This document shows positions 6,663 to 13,772 of a DNA stretch of 14,410 nucleotides, one piece after another. The stretch lies in contig DDWF01000145.1 of NCBI GenBank assembly GCA_002345845.1, forward strand, positions 1 to 14,410, written 5' to 3'. A model generated the notes under the pieces. It made no database searches and was not told the origin of the DNA. It worked only from the letters and a program-made list of their open reading frames with translations. Origin of the DNA: Betaproteobacteria bacterium UBA2293 (GTDB lineage: Bacteria; Pseudomonadota; Gammaproteobacteria; Burkholderiales; Rhodocyclaceae). How positions within the stretch are numbered: the stretch's first letter is position 1; each line of letters opens with the position of its first letter. Both the position numbers and the translations under genes were made by a program.

Positions 6663-7301
6663 TTATTTTCCCTGGATGTTACCCCAAAGCAGTTTGTGCA
6701 GTTGCATCTGAAAGCGCACATTCAGGCCATCGGCGAGAATCCATTCGGCCAGTTGCACTGGTTCGAGCAAGCCCTGAGCCGGCGACAGCAACACCGGACA
6801 CAGGGTGTCCAGCCGTCGCTCGCGGATTTGTTCGCGCGCCCATTCGTAGTCGGCCCGCGAGGCGATGATGATCTTGATCTCGTCGCCAGCGTTCAGGCAG
6901 GCCAGGTTTTCCCAGCGATTGCGCGCGCACTCGCCGGAATCCGGTGCCTTGAGGTCCATGATCCGCGAAACGCGCGGATCCACGGCAGCGATATCCAGGG
7001 CCCCGGAGGTTTCCAGGGAAACATCGTAGCCGGCGTCACACAGTGCCGTCAGCAGCGGCAGGCAGTCCTTCTGCGCCAGCGGCTCGCCACCGGTGACGCA
7101 GACCTGGCGCGCCGGGTACTTGCCAACCTCGGCCAGTACCGCAGCGATGTCGCTGGCCTCGCCGCCGGTGAAGCTGTAGGTCGTGTCGCACCAGAGGCAA
7201 CGCAGCGGGCAGCCGGTAAGGCGGACGAAGACCGTCGGCAGGCCGGCACGCGAAGCTTCTCCCTGCAGGGAGAAGAAGATTTCAGTCAGACGCAGGGCCA
7301 A
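6663..7301 (-). CDS. queE: 7-carboxy-7-deazaguanine synthase (radical SAM)
   Basis: QueE converts 6-carboxy-tetrahydropterin to 7-carboxy-7-deazaguanine in the pathway to queuosine, the modified base at the wobble position of some tRNAs. The 212-residue protein has the typical N-terminus LRLTEIFFSLQGE and the cluster motif CPLRCLWCDT (C31, C35, C38), the CxxxCxxC that holds the 4Fe-4S cluster. GGEP (residues 71-74), a SAM-binding motif, follows. The start is a TTG at 7301, directly after the TAA of cpoB and in the same frame, with zero bases between; this start gives the family N-terminus exactly. No clear Shine-Dalgarno site is present (GCTGAAG upstream lies in the cpoB end), so translation probably relies on re-initiation. 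There is no room for a preQ1 riboswitch. queE after cpoB is also the Pseudomonas arrangement. Confidence 0.94.
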   Translation of the reverse strand: MALRLTEIFFSLQGEASRAGLPTVFVRLTGCPLRCLWCDTTYSFTGGEASDIAAVLAEVGKYPARQVCVTGGEPLAQKDCLPLLTALCDAGYDVSLETSGALDIAAVDPRVSRIMDLKAPDSGECARNRWENLACLNAGDEIKIIIASRADYEWAREQIRERRLDTLCPVLLSPAQGLLEPVQLAEWILADGLNVRFQMQLHKLLWGNIQGK

Positions 7302-8033
7302 TTACTTCAGCCGCTGCTTTGCCGTATCGGCCGCCGGCGTTCCCGGGAAGGCGGTGATCACCGTTTCCAGTGAACGCTTGGCTCCCTTGTGGTTACCCAG
7401 TTCCTTCTGACAGGTGGCGATGGCCAGCCAGGCGTCAGCAGCCTTGGGACTGTCGGCATACTTGGTAGTGACTACCGTCTGCGCCTCGATCGCCTTGGTG
7501 CAGTTGCGTTGGGCATACCAGGCATTGCCCAGCCAGTACTGGGCATTGGGCGCCAGCGTACCGGCCGGGTATTTCTGCACGAAGGCGGCAAAGGCCGTTG
7601 CCGCCTCCTTGTAGCGTGCCGCCTTGAAGTGGCCGAGCGCTGCCTCGTAGTCACGGCTTTCCCCCCCGGGGTCGGCCGTCGCTGTCGGCACAGCTGCCGG
7701 CGCCGCTGAATCGACGGCTGCCGCCGGCGTCTCGAACTTGCGCAGCCGGCTGTCGAGATCGAGATAGAAATCCTGCTGCCGCTTCTTCGCCGTCTCCAGC
7801 TCATAGGTCAAGGTCTCGACCTGACCGCGCAGGCGGGCGATTTCGTCCACCTGGCGCTGGATCAAGGCCTGGAGTTCCAGCTGCGCCCGGGCCTGCTGAT
7901 CGAACTGGGCCTCATTCTTGATCCGCAGGTCGGCAATCTGACGACGCGCTACCTCATCATCGAACATGCCAGCCTGTGCCTGAGCGGCTCCCAGGCTGGC
8001 GATCAACAGGGCAGCAATGCGCAGCTGGCGCAT
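7302..8033 (-). CDS. cpoB: Cell division coordinator CpoB (YbgF), Tol-Pal associated
   Basis: CpoB is a periplasmic protein that binds TolA and, in E. coli, coordinates peptidoglycan synthesis by PBP1B with outer-membrane constriction. The 243-residue product has a signal peptide (MRQLRIAALLIASLGAAQAQA, cut near residue 21), a coiled-coil segment (~24-100, rich in Q, E, R and L, normally the trimerisation part) and an alanine/proline linker (~101-125). TPR repeats follow (~128-243: YEAALGHFKAARYKEAATAF, APNAQYWLGNAWYAQRNC, and a third ending in PGTPAADTAKQRLK). The ATG at 8033 lies 2 bases after the pal stop. The TAA stop touches the TTG start of queE. Length and domain order match the family. 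Confidence 0.94.
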   Translation of the reverse strand: MRQLRIAALLIASLGAAQAQAGMFDDEVARRQIADLRIKNEAQFDQQARAQLELQALIQRQVDEIARLRGQVETLTYELETAKKRQQDFYLDLDSRLRKFETPAAAVDSAAPAAVPTATADPGGESRDYEAALGHFKAARYKEAATAFAAFVQKYPAGTLAPNAQYWLGNAWYAQRNCTKAIEAQTVVTTKYADSPKAADAWLAIATCQKELGNHKGAKRSLETVITAFPGTPAADTAKQRLK

Positions 8034-8035
8034 GA

Positions 8036-8581
8036 TCAGAACTCGCCGCGGCCGTCGGCAGCCCGGTAGAGGATGTCGGCGCGACGGTTTTCCGACCAGG
8101 CGGCTTCGCCAGAACCCGGGTTCTTCGGCTTCTCTTCGCCGAGGCTGACCGATTCCACCTGATCTTCACGAGCGCCAAGCAGGACCAGTGAACGCTTCAC
8201 CGCATCGGCACGCTTCTGGCCGAGCGACAGGTTGTATTCGCGGCTACCGCGCTCGTCGGTATTGCCCTGGATCAGCACCTTGAAGCCGCGGTTGTCGACC
8301 AGGTACTTGGCGTGCGAGGCGATCAGGTCCTGGTATTCGCCCTTGACTTCGTAGCGGTCGAGATCGAAGTAGACGCTGCGCTGGGCCAGCTTGCTCTTCG
8401 GATCGGTGAGGACGCGCGGCAGGCCGCTGGCGTCGAGGTCACCGGTAACAACCGGGGCGACGGTGCCACCGCCGCTACGCGACTCGACCGGGGCGCCGCC
8501 GGCGCTGTCTTCCGGCAGGGGTGTGGTGCTGCAACCAAGGATCAGGGCGGACAGCAGGGCGGGGATGATCAGTTTGTTCAT
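8036..8581 (-). CDS. pal: Peptidoglycan-associated lipoprotein Pal
   Basis: Pal is an outer-membrane lipoprotein that anchors the outer membrane to peptidoglycan and is recycled to the division site by Tol. The 181-residue precursor starts MNKLIIPALLSALILGC, with lipidation at C17; the next residue is serine, not aspartate, consistent with sorting to the outer membrane. A disordered linker (~18-65) leads to an OmpA-type domain (~66-175) with the peptidoglycan-binding stretch GNTDERGSREYNLSLGQKRA. The ATG at 8581 is chosen because it gives this signal sequence and has GGAGA eight bases upstream. The frame is open upstream to 8725, but that part lies in tolB; an ATG at 8593 would only add four residues. 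The gap after tolB is 19 bases; the gap to cpoB is 2 bases. Confidence 0.96.
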   Translation of the reverse strand: MNKLIIPALLSALILGCSTTPLPEDSAGGAPVESRSGGGTVAPVVTGDLDASGLPRVLTDPKSKLAQRSVYFDLDRYEVKGEYQDLIASHAKYLVDNRGFKVLIQGNTDERGSREYNLSLGQKRADAVKRSLVLLGAREDQVESVSLGEEKPKNPGSGEAAWSENRRADILYRAADGRGEF

Positions 8582-8600
8582 GGTGTTCTCCATTGAGGTT

Positions 8601-9881
8601 TTACTTGCTGAAGGGGCCCCAGGCCGGCTCGCGCACGTCGCCGGCGGCAACCGACAAACGCTGCTTGATCCGGCCATCGCTGGACACGGCGGACAACACA
8701 CCGCGTCCACCGATTTCGGTGGCAATCAGGATCATGCGGCTGTTGGGGGCAAAACTGGGTGATTCGTCCTTGTTTGAATCGGTCAGTACCTGAACCTGGC
8801 GGCTGGCCAGATCCATGACGGCAAGCTGGAAGCGGCCGTCGCGCCGGGTAATGAAGGCAAGCGTCCGGCCATCCGCCGAAGGGCGTGGCGAGACGTTGTA
8901 GCTGCCCTCAAAGCTGACGCGCTGGACGTCGCTGCCGCCAGCGTTCATGCGGTATAGCTGCGGGCTGCCGCCGCGGTCGGAGGTGAAGTAGATGCTGCCG
9001 TCGGGAGCGAAGCGCGGCTCGGTGTCGATGCCCGAGGAATTGGTCAGGCGCTGCGGGGCGCCGCTGCCATCGGCATTGACCAGGTAGATCTGCGAATTGC
9101 CATCCTTGGAGAGGACGACAGCCAGCCGGCGACCATCGGCCGACCAGGCCGGCGCCGAGTTGGAACCTTTCAGGTTGGCAACGATGTGACGGCGGCCGCT
9201 GGCCAGGGAATGGACGTAGACGATCGGCTTCTTCTTTTCGAAGGAGACGTAGGCCAGCTGGCTGCCATCCGGCGACCAGGCGGGGGAGATGATCGGCTCC
9301 GGCGAAGTCAGGGCCGTCGCCGCGCCCTGGCCGTCGGCATCGGCAATCTGCAGCAGGAACTGGCCACGGGACTTGACGACGTAGGCGATACGGGTCGAGA
9401 AGACGCCTTTTTCACCGGTCAGCTTTTCATAGATGAAATCGGCGATACGGTGACCGGCAACCCGCAACTGTTCGGTGCCGGTCAGGTAGGCCGCGCCGCC
9501 CAGGGCAACGCTCTTCTGCGTGTCGTAGAGGCGGAAGCGCGCCTCCAGACGCCCGTCGGCGGTACGGACGACGCTACCGGCGGCCAGCGCATCGGCGCCG
9601 CGGGACTTCCAGTCGGCGTAATTGACCGGCGAGTTCTCGTCGAGTGCGGCGCCAGCCGGATCAACCAGTTTGAACAGGCCGCTGCGCTCCAGATCGCTGC
9701 GGACGGTGGCCGTGATGATCCGTGCCGCGGTTGCGTCACCGGCCAGATCGGCGATGGCGACGGGAATACGGTTGGCGCCGGCACCGGTGATCTCGATGGA
9801 CAGCTGGGCCTGGGCCAGGGTCGCGGCCAGAAGGCTGCAAATAAGGAAAAGACGACGGGAAATGCGCTGCATTGGGCTCAT
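8601..9881 (-). CDS. tolB: Tol-Pal system periplasmic beta-propeller protein TolB
   Basis: TolB is the periplasmic partner of Pal; TolA pulls on TolB and so frees Pal for relocation. From the ATG at 9881 the product is 426 residues: signal peptide (cut near TLAQA, residue ~25), an N-terminal alpha/beta domain (~26-165), and a six-bladed propeller with PD40-type repeats such as SPAWSPDGSQLAYVS, APAWSADGRRLAVVLS, EPRFAPDGSIYFTSD, SPRPSADGRTLAFITR and SPSFAPNSRMILIATE. The last blade ends in EPAWGPFSK. Two close starts are possible, 9881 (MSPMQR) and 9872 (MQRISRR). The upstream ATG at 9962 is rejected because it would overlap tolA by 59 bases and bury the signal peptide. The gap after tolA is 22 bases. 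Confidence 0.95.
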   Translation of the reverse strand: MSPMQRISRRLFLICSLLAATLAQAQLSIEITGAGANRIPVAIADLAGDATAARIITATVRSDLERSGLFKLVDPAGAALDENSPVNYADWKSRGADALAAGSVVRTADGRLEARFRLYDTQKSVALGGAAYLTGTEQLRVAGHRIADFIYEKLTGEKGVFSTRIAYVVKSRGQFLLQIADADGQGAATALTSPEPIISPAWSPDGSQLAYVSFEKKKPIVYVHSLASGRRHIVANLKGSNSAPAWSADGRRLAVVLSKDGNSQIYLVNADGSGAPQRLTNSSGIDTEPRFAPDGSIYFTSDRGGSPQLYRMNAGGSDVQRVSFEGSYNVSPRPSADGRTLAFITRRDGRFQLAVMDLASRQVQVLTDSNKDESPSFAPNSRMILIATEIGGRGVLSAVSSDGRIKQRLSVAAGDVREPAWGPFSK

Positions 9882-9903
9882 TTTCTTCAGAATTTGGGGG
9901 ATT

Positions 9904-10659
9904 TTACTCTTCAAACGGCCGGTATTTGATTTCCAGGCTACGCTCGAACAATGAAGGATCATCTGGCTTGGGCAAGGGCGACGACTTGAGTATGGCGCGT
10001 TCGATCGCCGTGTCTAACGCCGGACTACCGCTCGAGCGTTTCAGGCGCACCGCCAGCACTTCGCCGGTCGGCAATTGGTTCACTTCGAAGATCGCCTCCG
10101 GATTGCCGGCGATGCCCGGCGGCAAGACGATGTTGCCGCGCACCTTGCCGCGGATCTTGCTGGCGTAGTCGGCCAGACCGCGTTTGCTAGCCGAAGCACG
10201 TTGCTCGACCTCGGCCTGGGCAGCCAGGCGGGCCTGGGTATTGGCGGCGTTGCGCTGGCGCTCCTCGCGTTCAAGCATTTCCTTGAACGGGTCTGCCTTC
10301 GGCACAGGCTTGACCGGCTCCGGCTTCTTCGGTTCGGGTTTCTTCTCTTCCGGTTTTTTCGGCTCCGGTTTCTTTTCCTGCTTGACTGCGATATCCGGTT
10401 TTTTCGGCGGTGGCGGTTCGGGTTTCGGCTCGACCTTGGGCAGTGGCTTCGGCTCCGGCAAAGGCTTCACTTCCGCTTGCGGCGGCAGCGCCTTGGCCGG
10501 CTGCGGCGTCGGCGACCACAATTCGACCTCCATCACCTCCGGCTGGCTGCGCTTCCACTGGACGCCAAGAAACAGGGCGGCGACCAGCAGACCATGCACC
10601 ACGAAGGTGAGTATCAGCGCGAATTTCTTGCCGGGTTCCTCGCGGGTCGTGTTGATCAT
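9904..10659 (-). CDS. tolA: Tol-Pal system protein TolA, short form
   Basis: TolA spans the periplasm, linking the TolQR motor to TolB/Pal. The 251-residue protein has a single N-terminal membrane anchor (~13-32, KFALILTFVVHGLLVAALF, with the family histidine H22), then a Pro/Lys/Glu-rich stretch (~48-122) with repeats of KKPEP type. A short charged helix follows (~124-165), then a TonB/TolA C-terminal domain (~165-251; NPEAIFEVNQLPTGEVLAVRL and SGSPALDTAIERAIL). E. coli TolA has about 421 residues with a long helical domain II; here that part is mostly replaced by the proline-rich segment, giving a TonB-like build. Position between tolR (6 bases away) and tolB makes TolA, not TonB, the right name. 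Confidence 0.93.
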   Translation of the reverse strand: MINTTREEPGKKFALILTFVVHGLLVAALFLGVQWKRSQPEVMEVELWSPTPQPAKALPPQAEVKPLPEPKPLPKVEPKPEPPPPKKPDIAVKQEKKPEPKKPEEKKPEPKKPEPVKPVPKADPFKEMLEREERQRNAANTQARLAAQAEVEQRASASKRGLADYASKIRGKVRGNIVLPPGIAGNPEAIFEVNQLPTGEVLAVRLKRSSGSPALDTAIERAILKSSPLPKPDDPSLFERSLEIKYRPFEE

Positions 10660-10665
10660 GAATGC

Positions 10666-11067
10666 CTACTTGGCCGCGGTTTCCAGGCCGACCTTCTGGA
10701 ACCCGGCGCGCTTGGCCTCGTCCAGCACTTCGATGACGTTCTTGTAGGGCGCTTCCTTGTCGCCGGCGATCAGGATGGGCAGCTTGTCGTCAGCCGCCTG
10801 CAGACTGAGCAACTCGCTCTTCAGTTCCTTCAGGCCCTTGAGCGAACGCTCCTTGCCGTCGACATCGAACAGGGACAGGCTGCCGTCTTCCTTGATCTGC
10901 ACCTTGACGTACTTGTCCGGCTTCTGCGGCGCCGTTCCGGCCGCCGGCAGATCGACCGAGCCGGTGGTCATCATCGGCGTCGCCACCATGAAGATGACGA
11001 GCAGCACCAGCATCACGTCGATGTAGGGAACGACGTTGATTTCGTTTTTCAGGCGGCGCTGGCGCAT
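10666..11067 (-). CDS. tolR: Tol-Pal system protein TolR (ExbD/TolR family)
   Basis: TolR is an inner-membrane subunit of the proton-driven TolQR motor. The 133-residue protein has one membrane helix (~12-34) beginning INVVPYIDVMLVLLVIFMV, where D17 corresponds to the conserved proton-carrying aspartate of TolR/ExbD. The periplasmic domain follows (~35-133), ending KNVIEVLDEAKRAGFQKVGLET, typical of the family. The ATG at 11067 gives the standard basic N-terminus MRQRRLKNEINVVPYIDVML. Spacing is 3 bases from the tolQ stop and 6 bases to tolA. Length is normal. ExbD is excluded by the tol neighbours. Confidence 0.96.
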   Translation of the reverse strand: MRQRRLKNEINVVPYIDVMLVLLVIFMVATPMMTTGSVDLPAAGTAPQKPDKYVKVQIKEDGSLSLFDVDGKERSLKGLKELKSELLSLQAADDKLPILIAGDKEAPYKNVIEVLDEAKRAGFQKVGLETAAK

Positions 11068-11070
11068 GGC

Positions 11071-11748
11071 TTAACGCATCTGCCGCTGAAGGATGTTGGA
11101 GAACTCTTCCATGAACGACTCATAGCGCGTGGCCAGACGGTCGATGTCATGCGAGAAGCGGTTGTAGGCGAGCACCGCCGGAATCGCCGCAAACAGGCCG
11201 ATGGCGGTGGCGACCAGGGCCTCGGCGATGCCGGGAGCGACCGACGCCAGCGTCGCCTGACCGACATTGGCCAGGGCGCGGAAGGCGTGCATGATGCCCC
11301 AGACGGTGCCGAACAGACCAATGTAAGGGGAGACCGAACCGACCGAGGCGAGGAAGGCGAGATGTGCCTCCAGGGTATCTGTCTCGCGCTGGTAGGTGGC
11401 GCGCATGGCCCGTCGCGAACCATCGACGACATCCTTCGGATCGAGGTTCTTCTGGCCGCGCAGCTTGGTGAATTCGCGGAAACCGGCCTCGAAGATACGT
11501 TCCATCGAGCCGCTGCCGTGGCGATCGGCAACCGCCCCCTGGTACATGTTGTTGAGGTCGCCGCCGGACCAGAAATCGCGCTCGAAGGTCTCGGTCTTGG
11601 CGCGCGCCTGGCGCACGGCGAACCACTTCATGAAGATGTAGTACCAGGACATGACCGAGACGCCGACGAGCAGGAGCATGACGGCCTGGACGACGGCGCT
11701 GGCATCAAGGATCAGGTGAAGGATGGAGAGATCCTGGGTGACGTTCAT
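11071..11748 (-). CDS. tolQ: Tol-Pal system protein TolQ (MotA/TolQ/ExbB family)
   Basis: TolQ forms the inner-membrane oligomer around TolR and carries the proton channel of the motor. The 225-residue protein has three membrane helices (~15-40, ~132-160, ~170-196) with a cytoplasmic segment between the first two. Family motifs are [18 protein letters not shown] (~139-156) and [20 protein letters not shown] (~171-190). The ATG at 11748 overlaps the TGA of ybgC in an ATGA junction, so translation is coupled. Length and topology match TolQ; ExbB is excluded by context. Confidence 0.96.
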   Translation of the reverse strand: MNVTQDLSILHLILDASAVVQAVMLLLVGVSVMSWYYIFMKWFAVRQARAKTETFERDFWSGGDLNNMYQGAVADRHGSGSMERIFEAGFREFTKLRGQKNLDPKDVVDGSRRAMRATYQRETDTLEAHLAFLASVGSVSPYIGLFGTVWGIMHAFRALANVGQATLASVAPGIAEALVATAIGLFAAIPAVLAYNRFSHDIDRLATRYESFMEEFSNILQRQMR

Positions 11749-12167
11749 TTAAGGCTTTCCAGCTGTTGATACAGATATTGGGGAATCGCGGCGGGGCGCA
11801 TGGCAGCCATGTCCACGCAGGCGATCTCGACGGTGCCGGTGACCAGTTCCTCATCACCACGGCGCACATGTTGGCGGAAAACGACGCGGACACGGGTCAG
11901 CTTTTCGACTTCCAGACCGACGGTCAGCTGATCGTCGAGGCGGGCCGGTCGCAGGTACTCGCAACTGGCCTTGCGGGCAACGAAGCCGATGCCCGCTTCG
12001 GCGGCCAGCACCGACTGGTCGTGACCCGCCTGGCGCATCCACTCGGTGCGGCAGCGTTCGAAGAACTTCAGGTAGTTGGCGTAATACACGACGCCACCGG
12101 CGTCGGTGTCTTCATAGTAGACACGGACGGGAATGGAGAAGGCGTTGGGATTGGGCTCGAATTTCAT
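11745..12167 (-). CDS. ybgC: Acyl-CoA thioesterase YbgC (hot-dog fold)
   Basis: YbgC is a small cytoplasmic thioesterase of the 4-hydroxybenzoyl-CoA thioesterase family, normally the first gene of the tol-pal operon; its precise envelope role is unsettled. The 140-residue protein shows the family motif [20 protein letters not shown], with the catalytic aspartate D22, then [10 protein letters not shown]. The ATG at 12167 gives the usual N-terminus; an AAGG lies 12 bases upstream, rather far for a ribosome site. Its TGA overlaps the tolQ ATG by 4 bases. The divergent 140-base region upstream should hold the operon promoter. Confidence 0.95.
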   Translation of the reverse strand: MKFEPNPNAFSIPVRVYYEDTDAGGVVYYANYLKFFERCRTEWMRQAGHDQSVLAAEAGIGFVARKASCEYLRPARLDDQLTVGLEVEKLTRVRVVFRQHVRRGDEELVTGTVEIACVDMAAMRPAAIPQYLYQQLESLK

Positions 12168-12199
12168 CGCGGGATTTTACCTTGCACCGCAACAGCGTT

Positions 12200-12229
12200 T
12201 TGTAACGACTTGTTCGCGCACACTATCCA
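12200..12229 (+). promoter_or_regulatory. Candidate promoter of the Cache-GGDEF gene
   Basis: On the plus strand, TTGTAA (12200-12205) and TATCCA (12224-12229) are 18 bases apart, leaving about 70 bases of leader before the ATG at 12308. The -10 matches at three positions. Its -10 overlaps that of the oppositely directed candidate promoter, so the two could not be occupied together. Low certainty. Confidence 0.22.
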
Positions 12230-12248
12230 GTAACGCGGAAATCGGCAA
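12220..12248 (-). promoter_or_regulatory. Candidate promoter of the ybgC-tol-pal operon
   Basis: On the minus strand, TTGCCG (12248-12243) and TAGTGT (12225-12220) are 17 bases apart, about 50 bases upstream of the ybgC start. The -35 matches at four positions; the -10 keeps only the key first, second and last bases. This is weak by sequence but well placed as the only intergenic space before a nine-gene transcription unit. Confidence 0.3.
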
Positions 12249-12271
12249 ACGGATGACCGACAGTGCAAAAG

Positions 12272-12309
12272 ATGGCGGATGGGCAGGCTTGCCAGCATAA
12301 TCCGCCCAT
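12272..12309 (+). promoter_or_regulatory. Stem-loop covering the likely start codon of the diguanylate cyclase gene
   Basis: ATGGCGGAT (12272-12280) can pair with ATCCGCCCAT (12300-12309) with one bulged base; the inner GGCGGAT/ATCCGCC pairing is perfect. The right arm contains the first two bases of the preferred ATG (12308). No Shine-Dalgarno site is visible before this ATG. If the mRNA starts upstream, the fold could limit translation initiation. Confidence 0.4.
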
Positions 12310-13771
12310 GCCTGCTTCCGCCCTCTTCATCGACCGCTACCGTCTGATCCTCCTGCTGAGCCTGCTGCTGACCTGCGGCTTCTTCGCCACCACGTTGATC
12401 GGCTACTTCGTCTCCAAGCAAGCAATCCGCTCGGCGATCATCGGCCAGGATCTACCGCTGACTTCGAGCAACATCTACTCGGAAATCCAGAAGGATCTGG
12501 TCAGGCCGGTCCTCATCTCGTCGACGATGGCCCACGATACCTTCGTTCGCGACTGGGTGCTGGGCGGCGAGGAGAACGTCGAGGCGATGGCCCGCTACCT
12601 GGCCGAAATCAAGGAACGCCACGGTGCCTTCAGCAGTTTCTTTGTCGCCGAGCGCAGCGGCAACTATTACACCGGCGCCGGCATTTTCAAGCGGGTCAGC
12701 CCCGATGAGCCGCGCGATGCCTGGTATTACCGGGTACGGGACATGCAGCCGGATTACGAAATCAACGTTGATCTCGACATGGCCAATCGCGACGCCATGA
12801 CCATTTTCATCAACTACCGGGTCTTCGATTTTGCCGGTAACTACATTGGTGCCACCGGCATCGGTCTGACCGTCGATGCCGTGCGCCGCCTGATCGGCGA
12901 ATACCAGCAGCGCTTCCAGCGCACCATCTACTTTGCCGATGCCAACGGTCAAATCGTCTTCGGCACGCCCCCCGGCCACTCCGTCGACCTGCGCCAGCGC
13001 CCTGGTCTGGGGCAGCAGATCGAGCGTATCCTGGCCGAACGTTCAGGCATCTACCAGTTCGAAGCGGACGGCGACAATCACATCCTGAACGTCAACTATG
13101 TCCCGGAACTGAAGTGGTATCTGTTCGTCGAGCAGAACGAGGACGTCGCCCTGGCCGGCATCCGGCAGACACTGTACGCCAACCTCGCGATCAGTCTGGC
13201 GGTGACGCTGCTGGTGATCTTCCTGACTTACCTGTCGCTGCGTCATTACCACTCGCGAATCGAGGAAATGGCCTCGACCGACAAGCTGACCGGGCTGCTC
13301 AACCGCCACGCCTTCAGCATCCTGATCGACAAGCTGATGGCCAGCCACCGTCGGCAGCCGCGTCCAATCACCTTCCTGCTGGCCGACGTCGACTATTTCA
13401 AGGCGATCAACGACCGTCATGGTCACCGCGCTGGCGATGAAGTATTGACCGGCATCGGCGCGCTGCTCCGCAGCAATCTGCGGGCAGCCGATTTTGCCGT
13501 GCGTTGGGGCGGCGAAGAGTTCCTGATGGTGCTGCCGGACTGTCCGGCGGAAGAGGGCCGGCAGGTCGCCGAGAAACTGCGCCTGGCGGTAGCCGACGCC
13601 CGTTTGTGCAGCGCCGACCCGGCGCTACAGGTAACGCTGAGCATCGGCGTCAGTGAATTCGATGCTCGGGAATCGCCGGATCAGGCAGTCAGCCGGGCGG
13701 ACCAGGCGCTATATGCAGCCAAGGACGGCGGCCGCAACCAGGTGCGGCTGGCCGCGGCAATCGGCGTCTGA
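12308..13771 (+). CDS. Membrane diguanylate cyclase with Cache-like periplasmic sensor
   Basis: This protein of about 487 residues makes c-di-GMP from two GTP. An N-terminal membrane helix (~11-34) is followed by a periplasmic double-Cache-like domain (~35-285; stretches DAWYYRVRDMQPDYEINVD, MTIFINYRVFDFAGNYIGATG and RTIYFADANGQIVFGTP), a second membrane helix (~290-311), then GGDEF (~320-480) starting MASTDKLTGLLNR. The active site reads WGGEEF (GGEEF, 401-405) and the inhibition site RAAD (392-395) is intact, so an active, feedback-controlled cyclase is expected. No HAMP domain is seen. The ligand is unknown. The frame is open from a GTG at 12263 and has an ATG at 12272; I prefer 12308 because it puts the first helix close to the N-terminus, though no ribosome site supports any choice. 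It stops 1 base short of the ruvB stop. Confidence 0.9.
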   Translation: MPASALFIDRYRLILLLSLLLTCGFFATTLIGYFVSKQAIRSAIIGQDLPLTSSNIYSEIQKDLVRPVLISSTMAHDTFVRDWVLGGEENVEAMARYLAEIKERHGAFSSFFVAERSGNYYTGAGIFKRVSPDEPRDAWYYRVRDMQPDYEINVDLDMANRDAMTIFINYRVFDFAGNYIGATGIGLTVDAVRRLIGEYQQRFQRTIYFADANGQIVFGTPPGHSVDLRQRPGLGQQIERILAERSGIYQFEADGDNHILNVNYVPELKWYLFVEQNEDVALAGIRQTLYANLAISLAVTLLVIFLTYLSLRHYHSRIEEMASTDKLTGLLNRHAFSILIDKLMASHRRQPRPITFLLADVDYFKAINDRHGHRAGDEVLTGIGALLRSNLRAADFAVRWGGEEFLMVLPDCPAEEGRQVAEKLRLAVADARLCSADPALQVTLSIGVSEFDARESPDQAVSRADQALYAAKDGGRNQVRLAAAIGV

Positions 13772-13772
13772 G

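Noticed and set aside
7302..7340. preQ1 riboswitch upstream of queE
   Set aside because: queE starts directly on the cpoB stop codon, so there is no leader space; the upstream bases are cpoB coding sequence.
8582..8725. Longer Pal from the upstream in-frame start at 8725
   Set aside because: The extra part lies within the tolB 3' end and would bury the lipoprotein signal; ATG 8581 has a ribosome site and a proper lipobox.
9882..9962. Longer TolB from an ATG at 9962
   Set aside because: It would overlap tolA by 59 bases and place about 27 residues before the signal peptide; starts at 9881 or 9872 fit an exported protein.
10310..10480. CRISPR-like or satellite array in the repetitive DNA of tolA
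   Set aside because: The repeats are codon-level repeats of Pro, Lys and Glu in a coding frame, with no regular spacers.
10075..11769. 564-codon open frame on the plus strand, opposite tolA, tolR and tolQ
   Set aside because: It is antisense to three well-recognised genes, has a low-complexity Arg/Leu/His/Asp-rich product, and is explained by high GC at third codon positions removing stops from the other strand.
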